64,000 bases of DNA from Chloroflexota bacterium (lineage in GTDB: Bacteria; Chloroflexota; Anaerolineae; Anaerolineales; UBA11579): the NCBI GenBank assembly GCA_019456165.1, contig VRUJ01000016.1, positions 19,682-83,681 on the forward strand, in the 5' to 3' direction. Numbering within the stretch: the stretch's first letter is position 1; every line of letters begins with the position of its first letter. Below the pieces are notes generated by a model that had not been told where the DNA came from, did no database searches, and saw only the letters and a list, made by a program, of their open reading frames with translations. Positions 18,033-26,409 of this stretch are shown one piece after another. The position numbers and the translations under genes were made by a program.

Positions 18033-18866
18033 ATGAAACGATACAGAGTTTTATTAATTGAATTTGACACACGTGTCAATTTCCTTACGATGGAAATTCC
18101 GGATGAATGGGATGATAAAGTAAAAGAAGGGCATCTAGATATTCGTCAAAAAATTCAAGAACAAATTATCAACAAATATGGTGTTTTAAATTTCCAGCAG
18201 AAGCGTCAAAATTACATTGATTTAGGCCAAAAACCTTGGTCTATCCTAAAGTTTCATAATAAATTTCAGAACCAAGTTCGGGAAGCATTTATTAATGAAG
18301 CGTATTATCCTGCACTCACTGCAGCTTGTGCATTAGGTGAACGCATATTAAATCATTTATTGCTTACTCTGCGAGATTACTATTCAAGTTCACCTTACTA
18401 TAAGAAAGTTTACGATAAGAAATCTTTTGATAATTGGGAATTTGCTATCCAAGTATTAGAATCTTGGGCAGTTTTATTACCCGAAGTTGTTCATTTATTC
18501 TTTGAATTAAATAAGTTAAGAAATCGGAGTATTCACTTTAATCCTGATACAGATTCAAACGATAGAGAGCTTGCCCTTGAAGCAATTAATTGTTTGGGTG
18601 AAATAATTCAGAAACAATTTGGTTCACTTGGCGATGAACCCTGGTTTATTCCCGGCTTTGCTGGTGAGCATTATATTCGCAAATCTGCTGAGACTGAGCC
18701 ATTTGTAAAGGAAATTTATCTGCCAAATTGTGCCTATGTGGGTCCAAATCATCAGATAGTAAATATTTCAATCAATATGCATTATAGTATCCAAGATGAC
18801 GATGATTATGAGGATCGTGAAATTTCGGATGAAGAATTTAGAGAATTGAGACAAGCGAGAAAATAA
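18033..18866 (+). CDS. Hypothetical protein with HEPN-like helical region, AT-rich
   Basis: This 277-residue protein has no close family I can name. The middle is helical and contains L-R-N-R-S-I-H-F near residue 168, matching the R-x4-H motif of HEPN-type ribonuclease domains. The preceding helix (ACALGERILNHLLLTLRD) is also of that style. The C-terminus is acidic. Codon use is much more AT-rich than the flanking PLP and hydantoinase genes, which suggests recent acquisition. No antitoxin-like small partner is visible next to it. HEPN membership is by eye only. Confidence 0.6.
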   Translation: MKRYRVLLIEFDTRVNFLTMEIPDEWDDKVKEGHLDIRQKIQEQIINKYGVLNFQQKRQNYIDLGQKPWSILKFHNKFQNQVREAFINEAYYPALTAACALGERILNHLLLTLRDYYSSSPYYKKVYDKKSFDNWEFAIQVLESWAVLLPEVVHLFFELNKLRNRSIHFNPDTDSNDRELALEAINCLGEIIQKQFGSLGDEPWFIPGFAGEHYIRKSAETEPFVKEIYLPNCAYVGPNHQIVNISINMHYSIQDDDDYEDREISDEEFRELRQARK

Positions 18867-19265
18867 ACATTGGCGACAAAAGTCAACCCAGCAAGAAAAT
18901 TATCCCCTATTACCAACCTTAACTTTTGAAAAACGGAGTATTATCCCAAATTGTCCAGTTAATAAATTTAGGTGTTTCTAGTTTTTGTTCACTAATGAAA
19001 ATTTGACGATACTCCACCCCTTTTTTTATTTTGTGAAATCTCGGGTGACTGAGATATATAAACTGGCGGCAGGATGATACTCTTCCTAGATTTCTTTATG
19101 GAATGAGGACTTTTTGACGCTCTGAATCCTTCTAACCTTGTTACATTTATTTTCCTAATTTGGCAGCAGCTCATCGAGATATGCAGCAGCCCCATCCGAC
19201 ATCAGGTCTTGCTGCTATCAAGATCATGATTTAGCTGCTGAAACTGATTTATAATAGGGATCTAA
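18867..19265. other. AT-rich intergenic region without a convincing gene
   Basis: These 399 bases contain only short open frames. There is a GGAGTAT/ATACTCC inverted pair (about 18939 and 19009) and several CAGCAGC-type units near 19163-19235. No tRNA, terminator or clear promoter could be assigned. Confidence 0.4.
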
Positions 19266-19841
19266 ATGTCTAATTTACCCTCCTCCACCGAGCTGATTTT
19301 AGTAGCATACATGCCCTCGCCGCGGGATATGGAAATTGCGCGTCTGTTCGGCTGGTACCGCATCCCTCTACGCTCTGCACCTAAGGTTGTGGCGGTAGAT
19401 TACCTGGCATTCTACCAACCTGCTAGTTTTGGCGAAGACCATCAATGGCGCATTGAGGTGGTTGCGCCAGTGCGCGGCCACGAATTAGCCACTCGCGGCG
19501 AACTACTTAAGGATGAGATAGATCACCCGCGCGCCCGGGAAGAATATTTCAAAATCCAATTAGGTCCTTTGGTAGACCTGCCTAGTCCAATAAAAACGGG
19601 AGAATGGAAACGCATCATGTTTTTATATACTACCGGGGAGAGGTTGCTTCAAGCTGATATGGTCAAGGAACTGACCGTGCATGACGAAGAACGCCAGGTC
19701 CTATGGCGCGCATTACGCGAGCGCGCCTTGGAGAAACAAACTTATAAAGCTAGCGATCTACCAGAATTGGCAGTGGACCCAGAAATCCTGGCCCTTTTCG
19801 GTATGATGGGCGGGGGCGCTGTATTTGACGAGATGGATTAA
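19266..19841 (+). CDS. Conserved hypothetical protein upstream of hydantoinase
   Basis: This 191-residue protein is soluble, with no signal peptide or membrane segment. It has a mixed alpha/beta first half (ELILVAYMPSPRDMEIARLF, then VVAVDYLAFYQPASFG) and an acidic helical end with a glycine-rich FGMMGGGAVFDE tail. I do not recognise a family. It ends 18 bases before the hydantoinase and is probably co-transcribed with it. The N-terminal motif resembles proteins that bind or process nucleic acid near restriction-like folds, but I would not assign a function. Confidence 0.65.
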   Translation: MSNLPSSTELILVAYMPSPRDMEIARLFGWYRIPLRSAPKVVAVDYLAFYQPASFGEDHQWRIEVVAPVRGHELATRGELLKDEIDHPRAREEYFKIQLGPLVDLPSPIKTGEWKRIMFLYTTGERLLQADMVKELTVHDEERQVLWRALRERALEKQTYKASDLPELAVDPEILALFGMMGGGAVFDEMD

Positions 19842-19859
19842 CTTGAAAGTTATTGTTAT

Positions 19860-21278
19860 ATGTTGTTAATAAAATCTGGCACCTTGATTACGGCGGAAAA
19901 ATCGTTTGAAGCCAATATATTGGTGGAAGGGGAGAAGATCACGCAGGTCGGGGAGAATTTGGATGTTTCGGGTGCCGAAGTTATTGATGCATCTGGTAAG
20001 CTAGTTATGCCGGGCGGGGTAGACCCGCATACTCATTTTGATCTTGAAATGTTCGATACGGTTTCTTCTGACGATCATTATACCGGTCACAAAGCGGCCG
20101 CTTTTGGGGGCACGACAACAGTAATGGATTTTGTGCCACAGCCGGCCGACGGTCCATTGGAGGCGGGGGTTGAACTCTGGCACGAAAAAGCGGACGCCAA
20201 GGCAGCCATAGATTTTGGCTTCCATATGAACATCACACGCCTGGATAAAAAGACCGCGGCCGAAATTCCGCGTTTACTTGACATGGGCATCCCCACGCTA
20301 AAAGTTTTCATGGCTTATAACGGCCGTCTGCGTTTGCAAGATGGAGAGATTTTTAAGGTTCTGCAGCTAGCCAAACAACACGGCATGCTGACCATGCTGC
20401 ACGCAGAAAACGGTGACATCATCGACATACTTGTTTCCGAGGCTCTATCAGCCGGGCATACTTCAGCAGTATGGCACGCCCGTACGCGCCCAAGCTGGGG
20501 CGCGGTGGATGCGGTCCTGCGCGGAGCGGCGTTGGCTGCTCAGGCAGATGCACCGCTATATATTGTGCACATGAATACAGCTGGAGGGGTTGATCAACTC
20601 CGTTATGCCCGAGAACGAGGCGCACAAGTGATGGGCGAGACCTGCCCACAATATTTATTCTTCACTCAGGAACACTTGCGCAGCTCGGATGGAGCCAAGT
20701 GGATCTGCTCACCCCCCATGCGCTCGGGGCAGGATAACGCTTCCTTATGGCAGGCATTGTCTCAGGATGAACTCCAGGTCGTAGGTACAGACCATTGCCC
20801 CTTCTTTTTCGACGGCACGCAGCCAATAGAGTATGAAGGGCAAGAGGTGTCGATTCCTGGAAAGGAGTTGGGAAGCGAAGATTTCACCAAGATCCCCAAC
20901 GGTTTGCCGGCTGTGGGAGACCGCTTGCCGATAATGTGGACATTTGGCGTTGGGGCCGGACATCTAACTGAAAACCAATTTGTAGCTCTCACCAGTACCA
21001 ACCCGGCAAAAATATTTGGGTTGTACCCGCGTAAGGGCGCCTTACAGGTTGGCTCGGATGCTGATATAGTTATATGGGATCCAAAAATAAAGCTGACTTA
21101 TGGAGTAGATCACAGCCACCAGCGCACCGATTACAACCTTTTCGAGGGTTGGGAACTCAAAGGTTTTCCAGAGAAGGTATTTCTGCGCGGCCGCTTGATC
21201 GTAGATGGGGAGCGTTGGTTGGGGGAAGCAGGGATGGGGCAGTTTTTGCAGCGTGGGGTTGGAGGGCAAGTTATTTGA
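19860..21278 (+). CDS. Dihydropyrimidinase / hydantoinase (HyuA-like)
   Basis: This 472-residue cyclic amidohydrolase opens hydantoin or dihydropyrimidine rings to N-carbamoyl amino acids. Visible binuclear metal ligands are D-P-H-T-H-F-D near residues 55-61, the carbamylated Lys in TLKVFMAY, HAENGD, VHMNTAGG and the Asp in GTDHCPFF, all typical of D-hydantoinases. It closes the catabolic region that starts with the deaminase at 6394. The N-carbamoyl products could feed the carbamoyltransferases. No strong ribosome-binding site precedes the ATG, which fits translation coupled to the upstream hypothetical gene. Confidence 0.93.
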   Translation: MLLIKSGTLITAEKSFEANILVEGEKITQVGENLDVSGAEVIDASGKLVMPGGVDPHTHFDLEMFDTVSSDDHYTGHKAAAFGGTTTVMDFVPQPADGPLEAGVELWHEKADAKAAIDFGFHMNITRLDKKTAAEIPRLLDMGIPTLKVFMAYNGRLRLQDGEIFKVLQLAKQHGMLTMLHAENGDIIDILVSEALSAGHTSAVWHARTRPSWGAVDAVLRGAALAAQADAPLYIVHMNTAGGVDQLRYARERGAQVMGETCPQYLFFTQEHLRSSDGAKWICSPPMRSGQDNASLWQALSQDELQVVGTDHCPFFFDGTQPIEYEGQEVSIPGKELGSEDFTKIPNGLPAVGDRLPIMWTFGVGAGHLTENQFVALTSTNPAKIFGLYPRKGALQVGSDADIVIWDPKIKLTYGVDHSHQRTDYNLFEGWELKGFPEKVFLRGRLIVDGERWLGEAGMGQFLQRGVGGQVI

Positions 21279-21428
21279 TCTTGACTGGATTAGGATTAAT
21301 ATATTATTCAAGAGATTATAGTCAAAATGCCGGTGCAACATGGGTACATTTGCTAGGTGCGGGATGATCGAATTATTTTTGGCGGTCTATCCTCATCGTA
21401 CTTAGCAGGAAGATAAAATAAAAATATC

Positions 21429-22997
21429 ATGCTCCTCATCCTCCCCATCCTCATCCTGCTGCTTACACCCCTAACTATGCTAGTCCTGCGCCGCTTGCGC
21501 CCTGAGTTTGATGCTCATTGGCTGCTGGCGGCAGGTGGCACTTTTTTGGCCTGGGCAACTCTATTTGTGTTACGGGCGCGCCTGCCGCAAACTGTTTCAT
21601 TACCGCTCTGGCGTCCCAAAGAGTTTTTTCCAGTTTCACCAGAATTATTAGCGGATAGTTTTTCTTGGCCGTTCGCCTTGGCTTTGGCAACTCTGGTGCT
21701 CTCAGTTATTCTCACAGATGCTGCTCGTTTGAGCGAAGCAGATTGGTCTTCTTGGGCAGGAAGCTTATCCCTGGCAGCCGTGGGTATCTTAGCTGTCTTC
21801 TCCGGAAACCTCCTTACGCTAGTGATGGCTTGGGTGGTAATCGATATTCTTGAACTTGTTATCCTATTGCCCCGCATTAAAGATAATGTTTCTCGCCAGG
21901 GAGTGATCATCTATTTCTCGACCAGCCTTCTAGGAACTATGCTGGTGGTATTAGCCGGAATTCTTTCTCACGAATCAGGAGTAGACAATTTGGCTTTCAG
22001 TATCATTCCTCCTCGGATTGGAGTATATTTATTAATTGCGGTTGGCTTGAGGTTGGGGGTGCTCCCTTTGCACATATATTACCTGCATGAACCACCTCTA
22101 AGGCGTGGCCTGGGTAGTATTTTGCGGTTTGTTCCAGCAGCAGCCAGCCTGGTATTGTTGGCACGCATCGGAAATGCGGGCATACCCCTGGAATTTTCAC
22201 CTTATATTTTATGGCTCACGCTGTTGGCTGCAATCTATGGCGCGGTGATGTGGCTGCGGGTTGATGATGAAATTATTGGCATGCCTTATTGGATATTGGC
22301 GCTGACAGCATTGGCCCTTGCCTCTGCGGTAGTGGCGCAACCCGAGGCTGCACTCTCTTGGAGTCTAGCAATCCTGTATTCTGGAGCCTTATTATTTTTG
22401 GCCTCATCTCGGGGTGCGCGCCAGGCTCCTTTGATTCTATTGGGGTTAGTGGGTATATCTGCGTTACCCTTTTCGCCAACCCAAGCAAGCGCGGGCTTAT
22501 ATTCCGGCTCATTTGGTCTTTCATTAGGCGGGTTTCTTGTGGTTCAAGGTTTGTTATTGTTGGGCTATCTCCGCCACGCGCTGCGTCCTGTGGGGAGTTT
22601 GGCTGGAGCTGAACGCTGGGTATGGGCGATATATATTTTGGGGTTGGGATTGCTGCCAGTTATCCATTTATTAGCAGGCGGGTTGCTTGCACCTGAAGAC
22701 ATCTTGGCACAGGAAACGCTAATGTGGTGGCCGGGATTAGCTGCGCTTGGAATTGCAAGCGTCTTTGGCGCGCTTTCCCGCCAATCTCTTGATGGGTCTC
22801 AAAGATTTTTTACGATATTTGAAAACGTATTTTCATTGGACTGGTTTTATCGGGTTTTGTTGCGTGGGACCCGGACCGTAGATCGGATAATGTCATTTTT
22901 GGCAGCTTTGCTTGAGGGTGAGGCTGGAGTCTTGTGGGCTGTGTTGCTTGTTGCATTATTGTTTTCACTACTAGCCCAAATTAATTTAGGCACCTGA
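21429..22997 (+). CDS. Membrane protein resembling complex I/Mrp antiporter subunit (NuoN/NuoL-like)
   Basis: This 522-residue protein has about 14 hydrophobic helices. The segment ending VVIDILELVILL corresponds to the helix with the conserved Glu of NuoL/M/N. The later block GLRLGVLPLHIYYLHEPP corresponds to the helix normally reading K-x-x-x-x-PFH-x-WLP, here with Arg at the usual Lys place. It is the first of three consecutive membrane genes. No peripheral NADH or hydrogenase subunits are present, so the electron donor, if any, is not encoded here. The family call is by eye and the divergence is large. Confidence 0.7.
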   Translation: MLLILPILILLLTPLTMLVLRRLRPEFDAHWLLAAGGTFLAWATLFVLRARLPQTVSLPLWRPKEFFPVSPELLADSFSWPFALALATLVLSVILTDAARLSEADWSSWAGSLSLAAVGILAVFSGNLLTLVMAWVVIDILELVILLPRIKDNVSRQGVIIYFSTSLLGTMLVVLAGILSHESGVDNLAFSIIPPRIGVYLLIAVGLRLGVLPLHIYYLHEPPLRRGLGSILRFVPAAASLVLLARIGNAGIPLEFSPYILWLTLLAAIYGAVMWLRVDDEIIGMPYWILALTALALASAVVAQPEAALSWSLAILYSGALLFLASSRGARQAPLILLGLVGISALPFSPTQASAGLYSGSFGLSLGGFLVVQGLLLLGYLRHALRPVGSLAGAERWVWAIYILGLGLLPVIHLLAGGLLAPEDILAQETLMWWPGLAALGIASVFGALSRQSLDGSQRFFTIFENVFSLDWFYRVLLRGTRTVDRIMSFLAALLEGEAGVLWAVLLVALLFSLLAQINLGT

Positions 22998-23005
22998 TTG
23001 ATATT

Positions 23006-23599
23006 ATGAATTTTGAGTCTTTGTCTCCTGTGGCAGTAGGTTTACTACTTATTACCTCCCTCACTATCCTTACTAGTCGCGATTGGCGTGTGATTATAGG
23101 GGCATTAGGTTTGCAATTCCTAGGGGTATTTGTTCTTGTGGCTGTCGCATGGCCTGCGAATTTGGCAGTAGTTAAACTGGTTGCTGGTTGGATAGCCAGT
23201 TCTGTATTAGGGATTACCTATGTTAGTGTTGGCATTGTTGGTGATGAAAAGAAAATCTGGCCTACTGAAAGATTGTTTCGTTTGTTCGCTGCCTTTATAA
23301 TTTTGTTGGCTGTTATGTCAATTACTCCAAGAGTTGCCGATTGGGTACCCAACCTTGGCGGCTATCAGGTTGCAGGTGGGCTGCTTTTGGTGGGGATGGG
23401 CATTTTGCATCATGCTCTCACGGAGAATCCTTTTCATGCCCTTTTAAGTTTGATCTCAGTACTTTCCGGTTTTGAGATTTTATACGCAGCTGTTGAAACT
23501 TCTTCCTTAGTGGCTGGTTTGTTAGCGGTTGTCAACTTGGGAATTGCTCTAGCTGGTTCCTATTTGCTGGTTTCGCCTGGGCTGGAGGAGACCTCATGA
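23006..23599 (+). CDS. Membrane protein, NuoJ/NuoK- or HyfE-like
   Basis: This 197-residue protein has six hydrophobic helices. The second half (GILHHALTENPFHALLSLIS onward) has the size and spacing of the small three-helix NuoK/MnhC fold, and the first half may be a related repeat. It starts eight bases after the preceding antiporter-like gene, and its stop overlaps the ATG of the next, indicating one transcriptional unit. The assignment depends mainly on being sandwiched between two antiporter-like subunits. Confidence 0.6.
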   Translation: MNFESLSPVAVGLLLITSLTILTSRDWRVIIGALGLQFLGVFVLVAVAWPANLAVVKLVAGWIASSVLGITYVSVGIVGDEKKIWPTERLFRLFAAFIILLAVMSITPRVADWVPNLGGYQVAGGLLLVGMGILHHALTENPFHALLSLISVLSGFEILYAAVETSSLVAGLLAVVNLGIALAGSYLLVSPGLEETS

Positions 23600-25038
23600 A
23601 CGCTCCCGCAATTTGGATCGTTTTTCCGGGATTTATCGCAGGTATCCTTTTCCTATTTCGGCGCTGGAATAATGTAATTACGTATTCAGGCGCTGGGATT
23701 TCTCTTCTTCTCGCCTGGACTGCCTGGCAGGTTCCAATAGGTGAGGTACTCTCGCTAGGTCAGATAGCACTAAAAATTGAACCGACACTCTCAATTTTTG
23801 GGCGTGATTTCACGTTAGAGGATTCTGAGCGCACATTTCTAGCTGTGTTGTACTTGGCGAACACCCTCTGGCTGTTAGGGGCTTTAATAGCCCGTCCGGG
23901 AAATTTGTTTGTGCCTTTGGAAATGGGGATGATGAGTTTGCTAATCGCAGCATTGGCCGTAGAGCCGTTCCTGTATGCAGCGTTACTTATCGAAATCGCT
24001 GCATTATTGAGCGTCCCCCTATTGGCTTCACCAGGAAAACCAGCTGGAAGAGGTGTTTTTCGTTTTCTTACATTTCAAACCCTGGGTATGCCATTCATCC
24101 TTTTTACTGGTTGGATGTTGGCAGGTGTGGATGCGAGCCCTGGAGATCTCGATTTAGTGGTGCGGGCTGGTGTATTGATGGGATTGGGTTTCGCTTTCCT
24201 TCTGCCAATATTTCCTTTCCACAGTTGGATTCCCATGCTGGCCCGAGAGGCACATCCTTATGTTATTGGCTTCCTCTTAGTCATGCTACCAGGTTTCGTT
24301 TCAATGTTTGGATTGGGATTTCTGAACCGTTATTCATGGTTGAGGGACTCTGAGGCGGTCTATGGATTATTACGGTCGATTGGTGTGATCATGGTTGTAC
24401 TTGGGGGTTTATGGGCAGCCTTCCAGAGACATATGGCCAGTATATTAGGTTTCGCGGTAATAATTGAAATTGGTTTATCCCTGTTGGCAGTCGGCCTGGG
24501 AACCAGTGTAGGTGTTTCAATATTTTTCGTTTTGTTTTTACCTCGTACGCTTTCAATCATTACTTGGGCAATCGCATTAACCCTAATTGGATCCCGCACA
24601 AACAATGATCTAAGCTTTAACGCAGTACAGGGTTTGGGTTTGAAATTTCCGTATTTAGCCGCGGTGATTCTTTTAGCAATATTTTCATTAGCCGGATTAC
24701 CAATTTTGGCTGGTTTTCCTGTACGCTTCGCATTATGGAGTAATTTGGCTGCTATGTCCCCATATCTGGCAATAGGAGCTTTATTAGGCAGCCTCGGATT
24801 GCTTGTCGGCGGAGTCCGAGTGCTTTCGGTTCTGGTCGTGAAAAACGATTCGAAAAATCATCTTATCGATAACAAGGAAGATACATCAATTACTCTTTCA
24901 GTTGATCCATTAACACCCACCACTCAGGTGTTTTTTTTACTGGTCGGATTGGTGTTATTATTGGTGGGCTTGGTGCCACAGTGGTTTTTACCATATTTTG
25001 AAAAACTCTCGAGCATGTTTGCGCAATTAGCGCCTTAG
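23596..25038 (+). CDS. Membrane protein, NuoM/NuoN-like proton-channel subunit
   Basis: This 480-residue protein has 13-14 helices. LLPIFPFHSWIPMLAREAHP is the recognisable PFHxWLP block of the antiporter-like family. The Lys normally a few residues before it is replaced by Leu, and the following broken-helix motif that usually contains K-x-x-x-AYSS reads R-H-M-A-S-I-L-G. It overlaps the previous stop by four bases (ATGA). The set may form an ion-translocating membrane module or a degenerate derivative. Confidence 0.75.
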   Translation: MNAPAIWIVFPGFIAGILFLFRRWNNVITYSGAGISLLLAWTAWQVPIGEVLSLGQIALKIEPTLSIFGRDFTLEDSERTFLAVLYLANTLWLLGALIARPGNLFVPLEMGMMSLLIAALAVEPFLYAALLIEIAALLSVPLLASPGKPAGRGVFRFLTFQTLGMPFILFTGWMLAGVDASPGDLDLVVRAGVLMGLGFAFLLPIFPFHSWIPMLAREAHPYVIGFLLVMLPGFVSMFGLGFLNRYSWLRDSEAVYGLLRSIGVIMVVLGGLWAAFQRHMASILGFAVIIEIGLSLLAVGLGTSVGVSIFFVLFLPRTLSIITWAIALTLIGSRTNNDLSFNAVQGLGLKFPYLAAVILLAIFSLAGLPILAGFPVRFALWSNLAAMSPYLAIGALLGSLGLLVGGVRVLSVLVVKNDSKNHLIDNKEDTSITLSVDPLTPTTQVFFLLVGLVLLLVGLVPQWFLPYFEKLSSMFAQLAP

Positions 25039-25166
25039 TAAAATTACTCGTGCTATAATTTCCCAATTCCTATTTGCATAAGAAAAATGGACCCACACTC
25101 TTTTGAGACCTCTATGGGAATTCCCCTTTTTAGATTATCGGAAAGTATTGTTCAGGAGATGGAATA

Positions 25167-26345
25167 ATGGATACTGATCAAATAATCAAACGTATTGAAT
25201 GGCTGGATAAAGAACGGCTTAATGATAAGAATGCGATCTCTGAACTGCAAAAGAATATTTCTGAACTTGAGAGGATGCTTGATAATTCTATTGGGACGAT
25301 AAAAGAACTAGACAGCGAGATCACGCGTTTGAAAGTTGTTGTTTCAAAGGTTGATAAATTCGAGCAGACTTTGGGAAATTATAGTGCTGACGTAAAAAAA
25401 GAATTGGATGCACAAGACAAGCGCCGCAAGAGACGCGAAAAAGAAGCCAAGAAGTCCCAACGTATTGAACTGGATGATATGAATAAAAGCTTGGTTGAAT
25501 TCAGGGAAGGTCTGGCTAAAATTGCTAAATTCAAAAAAGAATTAAACGATCGCAAAGAAGAGGATTCTCGTCTCGACCGGACGATTAATGAAGTTAAGGA
25601 ACTGGTAGAAGAAAAAAATGAAGCTGAAGCGGAAGGGATCCGCCTGGTTACTTCAATTGAAGAATCGATTAGAAAAGACACCAAACGAGCAACCGATTTG
25701 CAAGGTGAAGTATCTGCTTTACGAAAGCGTTCGGATGAATTCCGGGGTCAGTTTGAATTGACTCTAGAAAATCAAAGAAAAAACGAAACCCAGCTAAATG
25801 AGCTGCAAGCATCCGAGAAAGAACGCAGGGAGACTCAAAACAGCTTTATTGAAAAAATTACTTTTGATATGGATGAACGCGGTCGTAACTGGAAGGAGTG
25901 GACAAAACTATATGCTGAGGTTGAAGAACAATCCAAACAACTTGCCACTCACTTTCAAAAGGTTTCAGATTCCGAAAGAGACGTTAAAAAAGCACAAGAT
26001 ACCTTCGATGAAATCACCGGCCAATTGAATCGACGTATCAACGAGATCATGGAAATGCAGCGCCTTGGAGAGGAACGTTTCCGGCAGGAATGGGCTACTT
26101 TCAAAGCTGATGACCAGAAGCGTTGGACGAATCATATGCTTACCCAAGAAGAATTGCAAAGAGAAAATTCACGCCGTCTAGAGACGCTTTCAGATCAGGC
26201 AACTAACTTGGATGATACTCTCCAAGAGATTCAAGATGTGGTTCAACACCTAAGTGAGCAAACCGATAAACGTATGCAGACCATGTTGACCAATCTGCGT
26301 GAATGGGTTGCCGAAACCGAACGCTTTATGGGGAGCATGCGCTGA
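25167..26345 (+). CDS. Long coiled-coil protein of unknown function
   Basis: This 392-residue protein is strongly charged and almost entirely heptad-patterned from residue 1 to about 385 (for example EWLDKERLNDKNAISELQKN), without signal peptide, cysteines or a globular enzymatic domain. Such proteins usually act as scaffolds or partition factors, but nothing here identifies a partner. A GGAG box lies upstream of the ATG at 25167. The selB gene follows after about 65 bases in the same direction. Confidence 0.75.
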   Translation: MDTDQIIKRIEWLDKERLNDKNAISELQKNISELERMLDNSIGTIKELDSEITRLKVVVSKVDKFEQTLGNYSADVKKELDAQDKRRKRREKEAKKSQRIELDDMNKSLVEFREGLAKIAKFKKELNDRKEEDSRLDRTINEVKELVEEKNEAEAEGIRLVTSIEESIRKDTKRATDLQGEVSALRKRSDEFRGQFELTLENQRKNETQLNELQASEKERRETQNSFIEKITFDMDERGRNWKEWTKLYAEVEEQSKQLATHFQKVSDSERDVKKAQDTFDEITGQLNRRINEIMEMQRLGEERFRQEWATFKADDQKRWTNHMLTQEELQRENSRRLETLSDQATNLDDTLQEIQDVVQHLSEQTDKRMQTMLTNLREWVAETERFMGSMR

Positions 26346-26409
26346 TAATCTTGGCGAACCCGATTTTATTGATAGGGTTGAACCGTTCTGACCTGAGGCG
26401 ATTATTCGT

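Noticed and set aside
19163..19235. CAGCAGC units as a CRISPR or tandem repeat array
   Set aside because: The units are short, irregularly spaced and imperfect, with no spacer structure.
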